Source of the DNA: an uncultured Pseudomonadota bacterium
GTDB lineage: Bacteria; Pseudomonadota; Gammaproteobacteria; Burkholderiales; SG8-39
Assembly: GCA_903909415.1 (NCBI GenBank)
Contig: CAIVVS010000155.1
Location: 1 to 15,465 of the forward strand
Length of the DNA stretch: 15,465 bases
Direction of reading: 5' to 3'
Each line of letters opens with the position of its first letter. Position 1 is the stretch's first letter. Position numbers and translations under genes: made by a program. Below the pieces are notes generated by a model. The model saw only the letters and a program-made list of their open reading frames with translations, made no database searches and was not told where the DNA came from. Of the stretch, positions 1 to 6,439 are shown piece by piece.

Positions 1-684
1 CACCGTGCCGCCGCAGAACAGCATCATCATCGCGAAGGTGCGCCCGCCGCCGTAATAGAGCGGCGTGGCCGAGACGTAACGGTCCTGCGCGTCGAAGCCC
101 AGGTTGATCCAGCTGACCCAGAAGCGGCGCAGGAACTGGTAGTGCGTCAGGCGCGGTCCCTTGGGCCGGCCGGTGGTGCCCGAGGACAGCGACATCAGCA
201 ACGGCCCGCCCTCGGCGGGGAAGTCGCGCGCCGCGTCCGCGGCCGCGACCCCCTGCATCCAGGCCTCATCCACCGGCACGCAGCGTTGGCCGGCCAGCGG
301 CGTCGTGCCCGGTTCGGTCAGCACCAGCTTCGCCCCGAAGTGGCTCGCCACGCGCTCCTGCTCCGCCGGCGTCCAGCGCCAGTCCAGAGGCAGGTTCACC
401 AGTCCCGCGCGCGCCAGCGCGAACAGCAGGACCAGGTGCTCGATGCTGTCGGACAGCGCGACGCCCACCGCGTCGCCGGCCCGCAGCCCGTGGGCGTCCA
501 GCAGCAGCGCCGCTCGCTGGCGCACCATGCGGTCGAGGTCGCGGTAGCGGACGATGGCCTGGCCATGGATGATGGCCGGGTGGTCGGCGCGCGAACGCGC
601 CAGCTGCGCCAGCGGGTCGGCGAGGTTGATGCCGGCGAGCACCGCGGGCGCGGAGGCCGCGGTGGCTGGGGCGGACACGCTCAC
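1..684 (-). CDS. AMP-dependent acyl-CoA synthetase/ligase, N-terminal 228 residues (partial, cut by left edge)
   Basis: Member of the ANL (acyl-CoA synthetase/luciferase) superfamily, which adenylates a carboxylic acid with ATP and then transfers it to CoA. The 228 visible codons start at a GTG and are open to the window edge. The AMP-binding P-loop LSSGTTGRPKG sits at residues 166-176, and the following THYQFL and TPLYYGGG stretches (about 180-215) fit the substrate-side region of the large domain. The C-terminal adenylation motifs and lid domain lie outside the window. The GTG shares the four bases GTGA with the stop codon of the Bug gene upstream, which implies translational coupling and fixes the start. 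Substrate is unknown; company with binding proteins for carboxylates and a dioxygenase cluster suggests an aromatic or aliphatic acid (inference). Family is secure, specificity is not. Confidence 0.9.
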   Translation of the reverse strand, partial: MSVSAPATAASAPAVLAGINLADPLAQLARSRADHPAIIHGQAIVRYRDLDRMVRQRAALLLDAHGLRAGDAVGVALSDSIEHLVLLFALARAGLVNLPLDWRWTPAEQERVASHFGAKLVLTEPGTTPLAGQRCVPVDEAWMQGVAAADAARDFPAEGGPLLMSLSSGTTGRPKGPRLTHYQFLRRFWVSWINLGFDAQDRYVSATPLYYGGGRTFAMMMLFCGGTV

Positions 685-1646
685 TCCATCTTCGCGCCCA
701 CCCGGCGCGCGATGTCGCCCCACTTCTGCGCTTCGGTTCGGATGAAGGCCTGGAATTCCTCGGGGCTCATCTCGATCGTCTCCGCGCCCATGCCGGCGAG
801 GCGCTCGCGCATCGCCGGCAACTTCATCACCGCGGTCACGTCGCGGTGCAGGCGGGTGATGAGCTCGCGCGGCGTGCCCGAGGGCGCGGCCAGCCCGGTC
901 CAGGTGTAGGCCTCGACGTTGGCCACGCCGGCCTCGGCAAAGGTGGGTACGTCCGGCATCATCGCCGCGCGCGCGCGCGCCGACACCGCCAGCGCGCGCA
1001 AGGTGCCGGCGCGCACCGGTCCGTTCGAGGTGCTCACCGCGTCGAAGCTCATGTCCACCTCGCCGGCCACGGCGGCGGCGGTGGCCGGCGCCGCGCCCTT
1101 GTAGGGCACGTGCAGCGCCTCGATGCCGGCCTGGCGCAGGAACAGCTCCATGGCCAGATGGTTGGACAGGCCCACGCCGGGCGAGGAATAGGTCAGCTTG
1201 CCCTTGTTGGCGCGCGCGTGGGCAATGAACTCGGCGAGGTTGCGCGCCGGCATCTTCGGGTGGACCACCAGCACGTTGGGCGTGAAGGCCAGCGGCGCGA
1301 TGTAGGCGAAGTCACGCACCGGGTCATAGGGCAGCTTGGGGTAGACGCTGGGCGCGGTGGCATTGGTGCCCAGCGTGGCCAGTGCCAGCGTGTAGCCGTC
1401 GGCCGGCGCCTTCGCCGCGTAGTCGATCCCGACCGTGCCGCCGGCGCCCGCCCGGTTCTCCACCAGCACGGACCGGTTCCACTGCCGCCCCAGCTGCTCG
1501 GCCAGCAGGCGCGCGACGATGTCGGTATTGCCGCCCGGCGGGAAGGACACGATGATCCGCACCGGGCGGGACGGGTAGTCCTGGGCCTGGGCGGCAGAAA
1601 AAGCACAGGCGAGCAGTGACAGGCAGGCGGCGACGAGGCGGATCAT
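681..1646 (-). CDS. Bug/TctC-family tripartite tricarboxylate transporter substrate-binding protein 1
   Basis: Periplasmic solute-binding protein of the TctC/Bug type, about 321 residues, the usual family length. Residues 1-21 form a Sec signal peptide ending AAQA, followed by the classic mature start QDYPSRPVRIIV. Family motifs are present: FPPGGNTDIVARLLAEQL, VLVENRAGAGG and APADGYTLALA. Two in-frame ATGs lie 3 and 10 codons upstream. The ATG at 1646 is preferred because GGAGA lies 9 bases before it and the signal peptide then begins MIRL. It is the second gene of a minus-strand run, 71 bases after another Bug gene and overlapping the CoA ligase by 4 bases. No TctA/TctB membrane genes are in the window, so this is an orphan receptor as is common in Burkholderiales. 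The ligand, probably a carboxylate, cannot be read from the sequence. Confidence 0.93.
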   Translation of the reverse strand: MIRLVAACLSLLACAFSAAQAQDYPSRPVRIIVSFPPGGNTDIVARLLAEQLGRQWNRSVLVENRAGAGGTVGIDYAAKAPADGYTLALATLGTNATAPSVYPKLPYDPVRDFAYIAPLAFTPNVLVVHPKMPARNLAEFIAHARANKGKLTYSSPGVGLSNHLAMELFLRQAGIEALHVPYKGAAPATAAAVAGEVDMSFDAVSTSNGPVRAGTLRALAVSARARAAMMPDVPTFAEAGVANVEAYTWTGLAAPSGTPRELITRLHRDVTAVMKLPAMRERLAGMGAETIEMSPEEFQAFIRTEAQKWGDIARRVGAKME

Positions 1647-1690
1647 CCTGGGCATTCTCCGGTGGCGTTGCCCCAATCATGCCACCTGTG

Positions 1691-1716
1691 CGCCGGCCGG
1701 CGGCGCATGCACCGCC
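1691..1716. repeat. GC-rich inverted repeats between the two Bug genes
   Basis: The 71-base gap between the two binding-protein genes holds a perfect 12-base palindrome, CGCCGGCCGGCG (1691-1702). Overlapping it is an imperfect one with GGCGG at 1699-1703 and CCGCC at 1712-1716 around GCATGC. They lie just after the stop of the upstream Bug gene. They could fold in the message as an mRNA-stability or partial-termination element, but no T-tract follows. In DNA this GC-rich the structure could also be incidental. Confidence 0.35.
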
Positions 1717-1717
1717 G

Positions 1718-2686
1718 CTATTCGCTTTGCAGCGGTATGCCTGCTTCGCGCACCCGGCGGTTCCACACCCCCAGCTGCTGCTTGATGAATGCATCGAACT
1801 CAGCGGGGGAATTGGGCGAGTGTTCCATGCCCATGTTGCTCATCTGCGCGCGCACTTCCGGCTTGGTGAGGATGGACGCCACGTTCTGGGAGAGGAACTG
1901 GATGACCGCGGACGGCGTGCCAGCCGGGGCGACGAGGCCGATCCACACGGACAAGTCGTACCCGGGCAGGCCCGCTTCGGCCATGGTCGGGACGTCCGGC
2001 AGCAGCGGGGAGCGGCGGTCGGAGAGCTGGACCAGGGCGCGCAACGCGCCGGAGCGAACCTGCGGCACAAGGATGGGGAGGTCGGCGATCACATACTCGA
2101 GCTGGCCGCCGAGCAGGTCGGCGATTGCCGGCGGCTGGCTCTTGTATGGAACGCCCAACGTGTCTATGCCCGCGATGCGATTGAAGGCCGCGCCCGCGAT
2201 CTGCGTTGCCGGCGCGCCGTAGGAATACGAGAGCTTGCCCGGGCTGGCCTTGGCCTGTGCGACCAGGTCCTGGATGGAGCGTATGGGCAGGGCCGAACGC
2301 GTGACGAGGGCGTACGGCATGGTCGCAAGGTGCAGCACCGGCGCGAAGTCCTTGATCGGATCGTAAGGCAGCGTCTTGAACAGGTTCGGATTCGCCGAGT
2401 GGGTCGAACTGCTGCAGAACAGGATCGTGTATCCGTCCGGCGGAGCCTTGGAGACCAGCTCGGGGGCGATTCGTGCGCCACCCCCGGCACGGTTCTCGAT
2501 GAGGAGGACGGCTCCGGTGCTGGTGCGGAGTTCCTGCGCGATGATGCGCGCGAGGTTGTCGATGGTGCTGCCAGCTGATACGGGCACGAATGCCCTGATC
2601 GGCTTCGCCGGATACGCCTGGGCCCGCGCCTCCAGCGTTGCCGCCAGGCTGCACAGGAACATCGCCACAACGATCAGGTTTCGCAT
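1718..2686 (-). CDS. Bug/TctC-family tripartite tricarboxylate transporter substrate-binding protein 2
   Basis: A second periplasmic Bug-type receptor of 322 residues. A signal peptide covers residues 1 to about 22-24 (MRNLIVVAMFLCSLAATLEA, then RAQA), and the mature protein begins YPAKPIRAFVPV. It carries the family signatures VSAGSTIDNLARIIAQEL, LLIENRAGGG and APPDGYTILF. The ATG is supported by CGGAG 9 bases upstream. It differs clearly from its neighbour: the usual PPGG turn is replaced by SAGST, so it is not a recent tandem duplicate and may bind a different ligand. It is first in the minus-strand run ending in the CoA ligase and is divergent from the RidA-hydrolase gene, with 109 bases between the two starts. 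Ligand unknown. Confidence 0.93.
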   Translation of the reverse strand: MRNLIVVAMFLCSLAATLEARAQAYPAKPIRAFVPVSAGSTIDNLARIIAQELRTSTGAVLLIENRAGGGARIAPELVSKAPPDGYTILFCSSSTHSANPNLFKTLPYDPIKDFAPVLHLATMPYALVTRSALPIRSIQDLVAQAKASPGKLSYSYGAPATQIAGAAFNRIAGIDTLGVPYKSQPPAIADLLGGQLEYVIADLPILVPQVRSGALRALVQLSDRRSPLLPDVPTMAEAGLPGYDLSVWIGLVAPAGTPSAVIQFLSQNVASILTKPEVRAQMSNMGMEHSPNSPAEFDAFIKQQLGVWNRRVREAGIPLQSE

Positions 2687-2783
2687 GTGTTCGAGCTCCG
2701 GTTGGTGCTGCGTCCGACGCGTCGTGCCGCCCGGATCGCAACGAAGTCACGCTTTCATTGTGGATGATCAGCCGGCGTTTGGC

Positions 2784-2796
2784 TACACTGCCGGGA
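2784..2796 (+). promoter_or_regulatory. -10 box abutting the ATG: possible leaderless promoter
   Basis: TACACT (2784-2789) is a good sigma70 -10 hexamer and ends only 6 bases before the ATG at 2796, so the predicted transcription start falls on or next to the A of the start codon. No Shine-Dalgarno stretch precedes that ATG. The -35 region is poor: TTGTGG lies at 2758-2763 with a 20-base spacer, and a 17-base spacer gives TGGATG. The call therefore rests mainly on the -10 box and its spacing. Confidence 0.4.
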
Positions 2797-3953
2797 TGCA
2801 AAACGCTCATCCTTCGGGTACCGGCGTGCGGCGGCTCGAGCTTGTCGGCCAGGCCGGCGAGGGGCTCGCGCCCGACCAGCTGCGCGACGCCCTGGAGCAG
2901 GTGTTGAAGGGTTTGCTCGCGGCGGGAGGCAGTTCCGCGCACCTGCGGTCCATGGTTTGGACTGCGCCCACGCCGGGGCGTTTCCATCCCTCACGCCCGG
3001 AGATCGACCTCGCGTACAGGGACATTTTTTCGGGAATGCGCCCGCCGGTCACGCTTCGGTCGGGCGATGGCCGGTTGAGCATCGTTGCGGTGGCGGAGAT
3101 TCCCTCGGAGCCGCCGCCGGCGACGCCGGTCTGGCGCGACTGGGGTGTGGCGGACGTCGCGCGCCAGATGACGCCGCGCAACCAGGTCCCGTCCATCAGG
3201 GCGGTGCTGGACCACGACCGGCTGCGCGCCGCGGAGTTCCGTGCCCTGCACGCCGATGCGGCCTGGGACATTGCCTACGGGACAGGGCCAAAGGAGACGG
3301 TCGATGTCCTCTACCCGCCCGGGGTGGCACGCCCGCCGCTGTGGATTTTCATACACGGAGGCTACTGGCAAGCCACCGACAAGAGCTATGTCTGGCACAG
3401 GGCGGCGGCCATGCTTCGCAATGGGTATGCGGTCGCAATGCCCAATTACGGCCTGGGCCCGACGGTAACGCTCAGCCAGATTGCGGAGCAGGTCCGCGCC
3501 TGCATTCATTTCCTTCACCGGGATGCCGATGCGCTGGGCGTGGATGCGGGCAGGTTCCACGTGGCGGGCAAGTCCGCCGGTGCGCATCTTTCCGCCTGGG
3601 TGGTGACGCAACCCGACCTGGCGTTCATTCGCTCATCGCTGGTGGTTTCCGGGATCCTCGACCTGGAACCGGTCTCCCTGCTGCCCATGGGCCGTACCTG
3701 CGGCGTGACATCCCGCGAGCAGGTTGATGCCTTGTCGCCGCTGCGCCTCGGGTTGAATCCGGGCACGCGCGTGGGCATTGCCGTCGGTACGCTGGAATCC
3801 ACCGAGTTCCGCCGTCAGGCGGCGGAACTCGCGCAGCGTTGGGGTGGCAGCCTGCTCGAACTTGAAGGGCGGCACCACTTCAATGCCGACGACGACCTGC
3901 ACCTCGGCGGCGTCCTGCTTGACCTCGCATTGGGGCTGGTTCGCGGTCACTGA
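2796..3953 (+). CDS. RidA-like domain fused to kynurenine-formamidase-type alpha/beta hydrolase
   Basis: A 385-residue protein with two apparent domains. Residues about 10-105 resemble RidA/YjgF (enamine/imine deaminase) proteins: LVGQAGEGLAPDQL, then a helix with LAAGGSSAHLRSMVW, then EIDLAYRDIFSGMRPPVTL. The fold seems trimmed at its N-terminus, and the carboxylate-binding arginine of classical RidA (PARS motif) is replaced by PPVT. Residues about 130-385 are an alpha/beta hydrolase with oxyanion motif HGGYW (187-191), nucleophile GKSAG (Ser260), a probable acid in ESTEF (334-338) and His360/361 in RHHF. This set resembles bacterial N-formylkynurenine formamidases (KynB-like) and related esterases. 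The reading frame is unbroken across both parts. The ATG at 2796 is chosen because upstream frame extensions run into the opposite-strand Bug gene and do not resemble RidA. It stands alone on the plus strand. Substrate unknown; an amide, formamide or enamine intermediate is plausible (inference). Confidence 0.8.
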   Translation: MQNAHPSGTGVRRLELVGQAGEGLAPDQLRDALEQVLKGLLAAGGSSAHLRSMVWTAPTPGRFHPSRPEIDLAYRDIFSGMRPPVTLRSGDGRLSIVAVAEIPSEPPPATPVWRDWGVADVARQMTPRNQVPSIRAVLDHDRLRAAEFRALHADAAWDIAYGTGPKETVDVLYPPGVARPPLWIFIHGGYWQATDKSYVWHRAAAMLRNGYAVAMPNYGLGPTVTLSQIAEQVRACIHFLHRDADALGVDAGRFHVAGKSAGAHLSAWVVTQPDLAFIRSSLVVSGILDLEPVSLLPMGRTCGVTSREQVDALSPLRLGLNPGTRVGIAVGTLESTEFRRQAAELAQRWGGSLLELEGRHHFNADDDLHLGGVLLDLALGLVRGH

Positions 3954-3970
3954 CCGCCGGCTCAGCCGGC
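3943..3970. terminator. Overlapping double hairpin at convergent gene ends
   Basis: Two perfect 6-bp stems with 3-base loops overlap here: GCGGTC (3943-3948) with GACCGC (3952-3957), and GCCGGC (3956-3961) with GCCGGC (3965-3970). The first spans the stop codon of the plus-strand fusion gene and the second spans the stop codon of the minus-strand hydrolase; only 8 bases separate the two genes. They are placed as a bidirectional terminator would be. No T-tract follows on either strand, so intrinsic termination is uncertain, and because the arms share bases 3956-3957 the two stems probably compete. Confidence 0.4.
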
Positions 3971-4828
3971 CAGGAAATCCATCAACAGCTTTGCCGTCGC
4001 TGCCGGGTTCTCCACGTGCGGGAAGTGCCCGGTGGCCAGCCGCGCGAACTTCGCCCCGGGAATGGTCCAGGGCTTGGATGAACGCGTGATGTCCCCGCCG
4101 AGCTGGTCCCACTCCGCGTTCCAGGTCGGGTAGGGCTCGAAGAAATCCGCCTCGCCCCAGGCCATCAGCGCGGGCACCGTGATGTGCGGCAGCCGGCGCT
4201 GCAGCATGTAGCGGTCGCGCAGCACCGGCGTCTCCATCTGGTGCAGCAGGGGCTCGATGCCGGTCAGGGCGCCGGGCTCGGTCACCATCACGCGCGCCTT
4301 GTCGGCCACCGCATCCAGGATCGCCGGGTCGGCGGCCGCCGGGTCCTTCATGCTGGTGCGGAACATCTCGCGCAGCTCGTCGCGCGAGGGCGGCTCGGGG
4401 AAGCGGATGCCGGAGGCCGGCGCGCGGTTCATGCCGGCGGCGCACAGCATCACGAGCTTCTCGATGCGCGAGGGGCTCTGGTAGGCCAGCTGCGCGGCGA
4501 TCCATCCGCCCATGCTGTGGCCGACCACATGCGCCCGCGCCAGCCCGCGCGCGTCCATGAACTCGCGAAGGTGCTCCAGCATCAGCTCGAAGGTCGGCCC
4601 CTCGGGCATCTCGCGCACGCCCTTGCCGAAGCCCAGCCAGTCCGGCGCATACAACTTGAAGCGCGGTGCCATCAGCGGGATCACGTGCTCCCACAGGCTG
4701 CCCGAGCTGTACATGCCCATGCCGTGCAGCAGCAGCACCGGTTCGCCGTCGCCGGCTTCCAGCCAGCGGATGCGGCCCAGGCTGAGGTCCTGGGTGTGTT
4801 CGTGGATGGGAATCTGTCGAGTGGTCAT
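3962..4828 (-). CDS. Alpha/beta fold hydrolase
   Basis: A cytoplasmic alpha/beta hydrolase of 288 residues with no signal peptide. The oxyanion loop is LLLHGMGMYSSG (from about residue 32), the nucleophile elbow is GHSMGG (Ser105), the acid is Asp228 in WGEADFFEP and the catalytic histidine is His268 in TGHFPH. A complete triad therefore appears present. Length and motif spacing fit the family that includes meta-cleavage-product hydrolases, esterases and lactonases; sequence alone does not decide among them. The start overlaps the amidase stop as ATGA and is preceded by GGAAGAG, so the longer frame opening further upstream is rejected. It is the last gene of the PrpD-AtzG-AtzE-hydrolase run and probably acts on a substrate or product of the amidase (inference). 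Confidence 0.9.
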   Translation of the reverse strand: MTTRQIPIHEHTQDLSLGRIRWLEAGDGEPVLLLHGMGMYSSGSLWEHVIPLMAPRFKLYAPDWLGFGKGVREMPEGPTFELMLEHLREFMDARGLARAHVVGHSMGGWIAAQLAYQSPSRIEKLVMLCAAGMNRAPASGIRFPEPPSRDELREMFRTSMKDPAAADPAILDAVADKARVMVTEPGALTGIEPLLHQMETPVLRDRYMLQRRLPHITVPALMAWGEADFFEPYPTWNAEWDQLGGDITRSSKPWTIPGAKFARLATGHFPHVENPAATAKLLMDFLAG

Positions 4829-6276
4829 TGCAGCTCTTCCGGATGGGGTGGTTTGGCAATCGGGGTTGTACCAGATGGCGGGGGCCGGCAACAGCAAACG
4901 CCTTCCCGCTCCAGGTGTGCGGCAACCCTGAACAGCAGGGCTTCGTTCCATGGCGCTGCGATGAGTTGCACGCCAAGCGGCAGCCCGGAAGCGCCGAAGA
5001 CCGGGACGACCATCGCCGGCAAGCCGATGAAGGAGATCGGCGAGGTGAGCACGCCCAGTTCACGCGCCACCACGGCCGGACGCCCGTTCAGCGTGCGGGT
5101 TGCCTGTCCCAAGTGGGTCGCCGGCCAGGGCGTGGCGGGCGCGAGCAGCACGTCGAAGCGCGTGAACTCCTCCATCGCGCGGGCTAGGAACCACGACCGG
5201 AAGCGCGCCGATTGCACCGTCCAGGCCGCGGGGATCCGCGTGCCGGCGAGCAAACGGTCGCGCGTCATGGGATCGAAATCCATGGGACGCGAGCGCAGGC
5301 CGGGAAGGTGGAGCGTGGCCGCCTCTGCCGTGAGCATCAAGGTCGCAGCGGCGCGCGCACGGTCCGACTCGGGCAGGTCGGCGCGCTGCACGTTGTCCAG
5401 CACCCGGGCCACCGCGTCCCGGTTGGCCAGTGCCTCCGCTTCCGCGTTGTGCTCGAAGTGCCCCCCGAGGACGCCGATGCGCAGATCCCGGACTCCAGCA
5501 CCGGCGCTGTCCAGGCAGGCCTGCGGCGCGTGCCGGGCCTGGGCGGGATCACGTTCGTCATGGCCCTGTACGCATTCGTACATCAAGGCCAGGTCGCGCA
5601 CGCTGCCGCCGAACAGCCCCGCATGGTCGAAGCTGGGCGCGAGCGGCACGGTCCCGCGCCGCGACAGCCTTCCGAAAGTCGGCTTCAGGCCGTACACGCC
5701 GCACAGCGAGGCGGGCACCCGCACCGAACCGTTGGTGTCGGTGCCAAGCGACAGCGGAACGATGCCCGCGGCCACGGCCGCGGCGCTGCCGCCCGAGGAC
5801 CCGCCGGCAATTCGCGTCGGATCGTGCGGATTGCGCGTCGGCCCGTAGTGGGAATTCTCGGTGGTGAAACCGAACGCGTACTCGTCCATGTTCAGGCCGC
5901 CGATCAGCACCGCCCCGGCCTGCTGCATGCGTCCGACGAGGAAGGCGTCCTCCCTGGCGGGCGGGTTGTCGCGGTTGATGGCGGAACCCGCCAGCGTCAC
6001 CTCACCGCGCACGTCGAACAGGTCCTTGGCGGCGTAGGGCACGCCGGCCAGCGGCGGCAGCGGCTGGCCGGCGGCGCGCGCCGCGTCGATGCGCGCCGCC
6101 TCCGCGAGGGCGCGCTCATCGTTGATCGAGGTGAAGCAGTTGAGCACCGGCTGCGTGGCGCGCGCGCGCGCCAGCGCGGCCTTCGCCACGACCAGGGCGC
6201 TGGTTTCCCCGCTGGCGATCGCGTGCGCCGTGGCGGCGGCCGTGGCGAGGCTAGCGGCGGAACCGGTCACGGGCAT
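4825..6276 (-). CDS. AtzE-type amidase (amidase signature family)
   Basis: An amidase-signature enzyme of 483 residues with the Ser-cisSer-Lys triad visible: Lys84 in YAAKDLF, the cis-serine in GGSSGGS (Ser160/161) and nucleophile Ser184 in DTNGSVRVPAS. DTNGS followed by LCGVYGLKPTFGRLSRRG is characteristic of the AtzE/HpxY branch, related to GatA. In the cyanuric-acid pathway AtzE with its partner AtzG deaminates 1-carboxybiuret. A small AtzG-like gene lies directly upstream and overlaps this one by 26 bases, which strongly supports a two-subunit enzyme. The ATG at 6276 is the chosen start; a GTG two codons in is an alternative. The stop overlaps the next hydrolase as ATGA. No cyanuric acid hydrolase or allophanate hydrolase is present, so the true substrate is probably another amide from a catabolic intermediate (inference). 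Confidence 0.93.
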   Translation of the reverse strand: MPVTGSAASLATAAATAHAIASGETSALVVAKAALARARATQPVLNCFTSINDERALAEAARIDAARAAGQPLPPLAGVPYAAKDLFDVRGEVTLAGSAINRDNPPAREDAFLVGRMQQAGAVLIGGLNMDEYAFGFTTENSHYGPTRNPHDPTRIAGGSSGGSAAAVAAGIVPLSLGTDTNGSVRVPASLCGVYGLKPTFGRLSRRGTVPLAPSFDHAGLFGGSVRDLALMYECVQGHDERDPAQARHAPQACLDSAGAGVRDLRIGVLGGHFEHNAEAEALANRDAVARVLDNVQRADLPESDRARAAATLMLTAEAATLHLPGLRSRPMDFDPMTRDRLLAGTRIPAAWTVQSARFRSWFLARAMEEFTRFDVLLAPATPWPATHLGQATRTLNGRPAVVARELGVLTSPISFIGLPAMVVPVFGASGLPLGVQLIAAPWNEALLFRVAAHLEREGVCCCRPPPSGTTPIAKPPHPEELQ

Positions 6277-6439
6277 CGGGCACCAGGCTGGCCGGTTCGA
6301 GCCGCTCGTCGAGCGGGAAGTCCATCACGCGGCTGGCCATCTCGGCGAGCCGCGCCAGTTGCCGCGCAACGCCGTCCTCGCATCCCGGCGGGATCGCGAC
6401 CAACGTCAGGTCGGGCTGGATCGTTGCTGGTTCGTTCAT
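6251..6439 (-). CDS. AtzG-like small subunit (DUF4089-type, GatC-like)
   Basis: A 62-residue protein that is easy to overlook. Residues 24-62 read as the conserved DUF4089/AtzG pattern: VARQLARLAEMASRVMDFPL (24-43), then DERLEPASLVPDA, that is, a helix rich in Leu and Ala, then a PLD turn and an acidic E-P-A tail. AtzG subunits are GatC-like wraps that stabilise the AtzE amidase. The ATG at 6439 overlaps the PrpD-gene stop as ATGA; an in-frame ATG at 6451 also exists. Neither has a clear Shine-Dalgarno sequence, so translation is probably coupled to the upstream gene. It overlaps the amidase start by 26 bases, consistent with stoichiometric co-production. Residues 1-20 are poorly conserved in type and their role is unclear. 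Confidence 0.82.
   Translation of the reverse strand: MNEPATIQPDLTLVAIPPGCEDGVARQLARLAEMASRVMDFPLDERLEPASLVPDARDRFRR

Noticed and set aside
964..980. Alternating CG dinucleotide run within the first Bug gene
   Set aside because: It lies inside a conserved coding region (Ala/Arg codons) and is expected in DNA of this composition; there is no sign of a separate function.
2376..2795. Extension of the fusion protein upstream to 2376
   Set aside because: The extension overlaps the opposite-strand Bug gene and reads as unrelated, basic sequence. The ATG at 2796 begins where RidA-like sequence begins.
4825..6439. Assignment of the amidase pair to cyanuric acid (atzDEF-type) degradation
   Set aside because: No cyanuric acid hydrolase or allophanate hydrolase is present, and the neighbours are PrpD-type and dioxygenase genes; only the enzyme family is supported.
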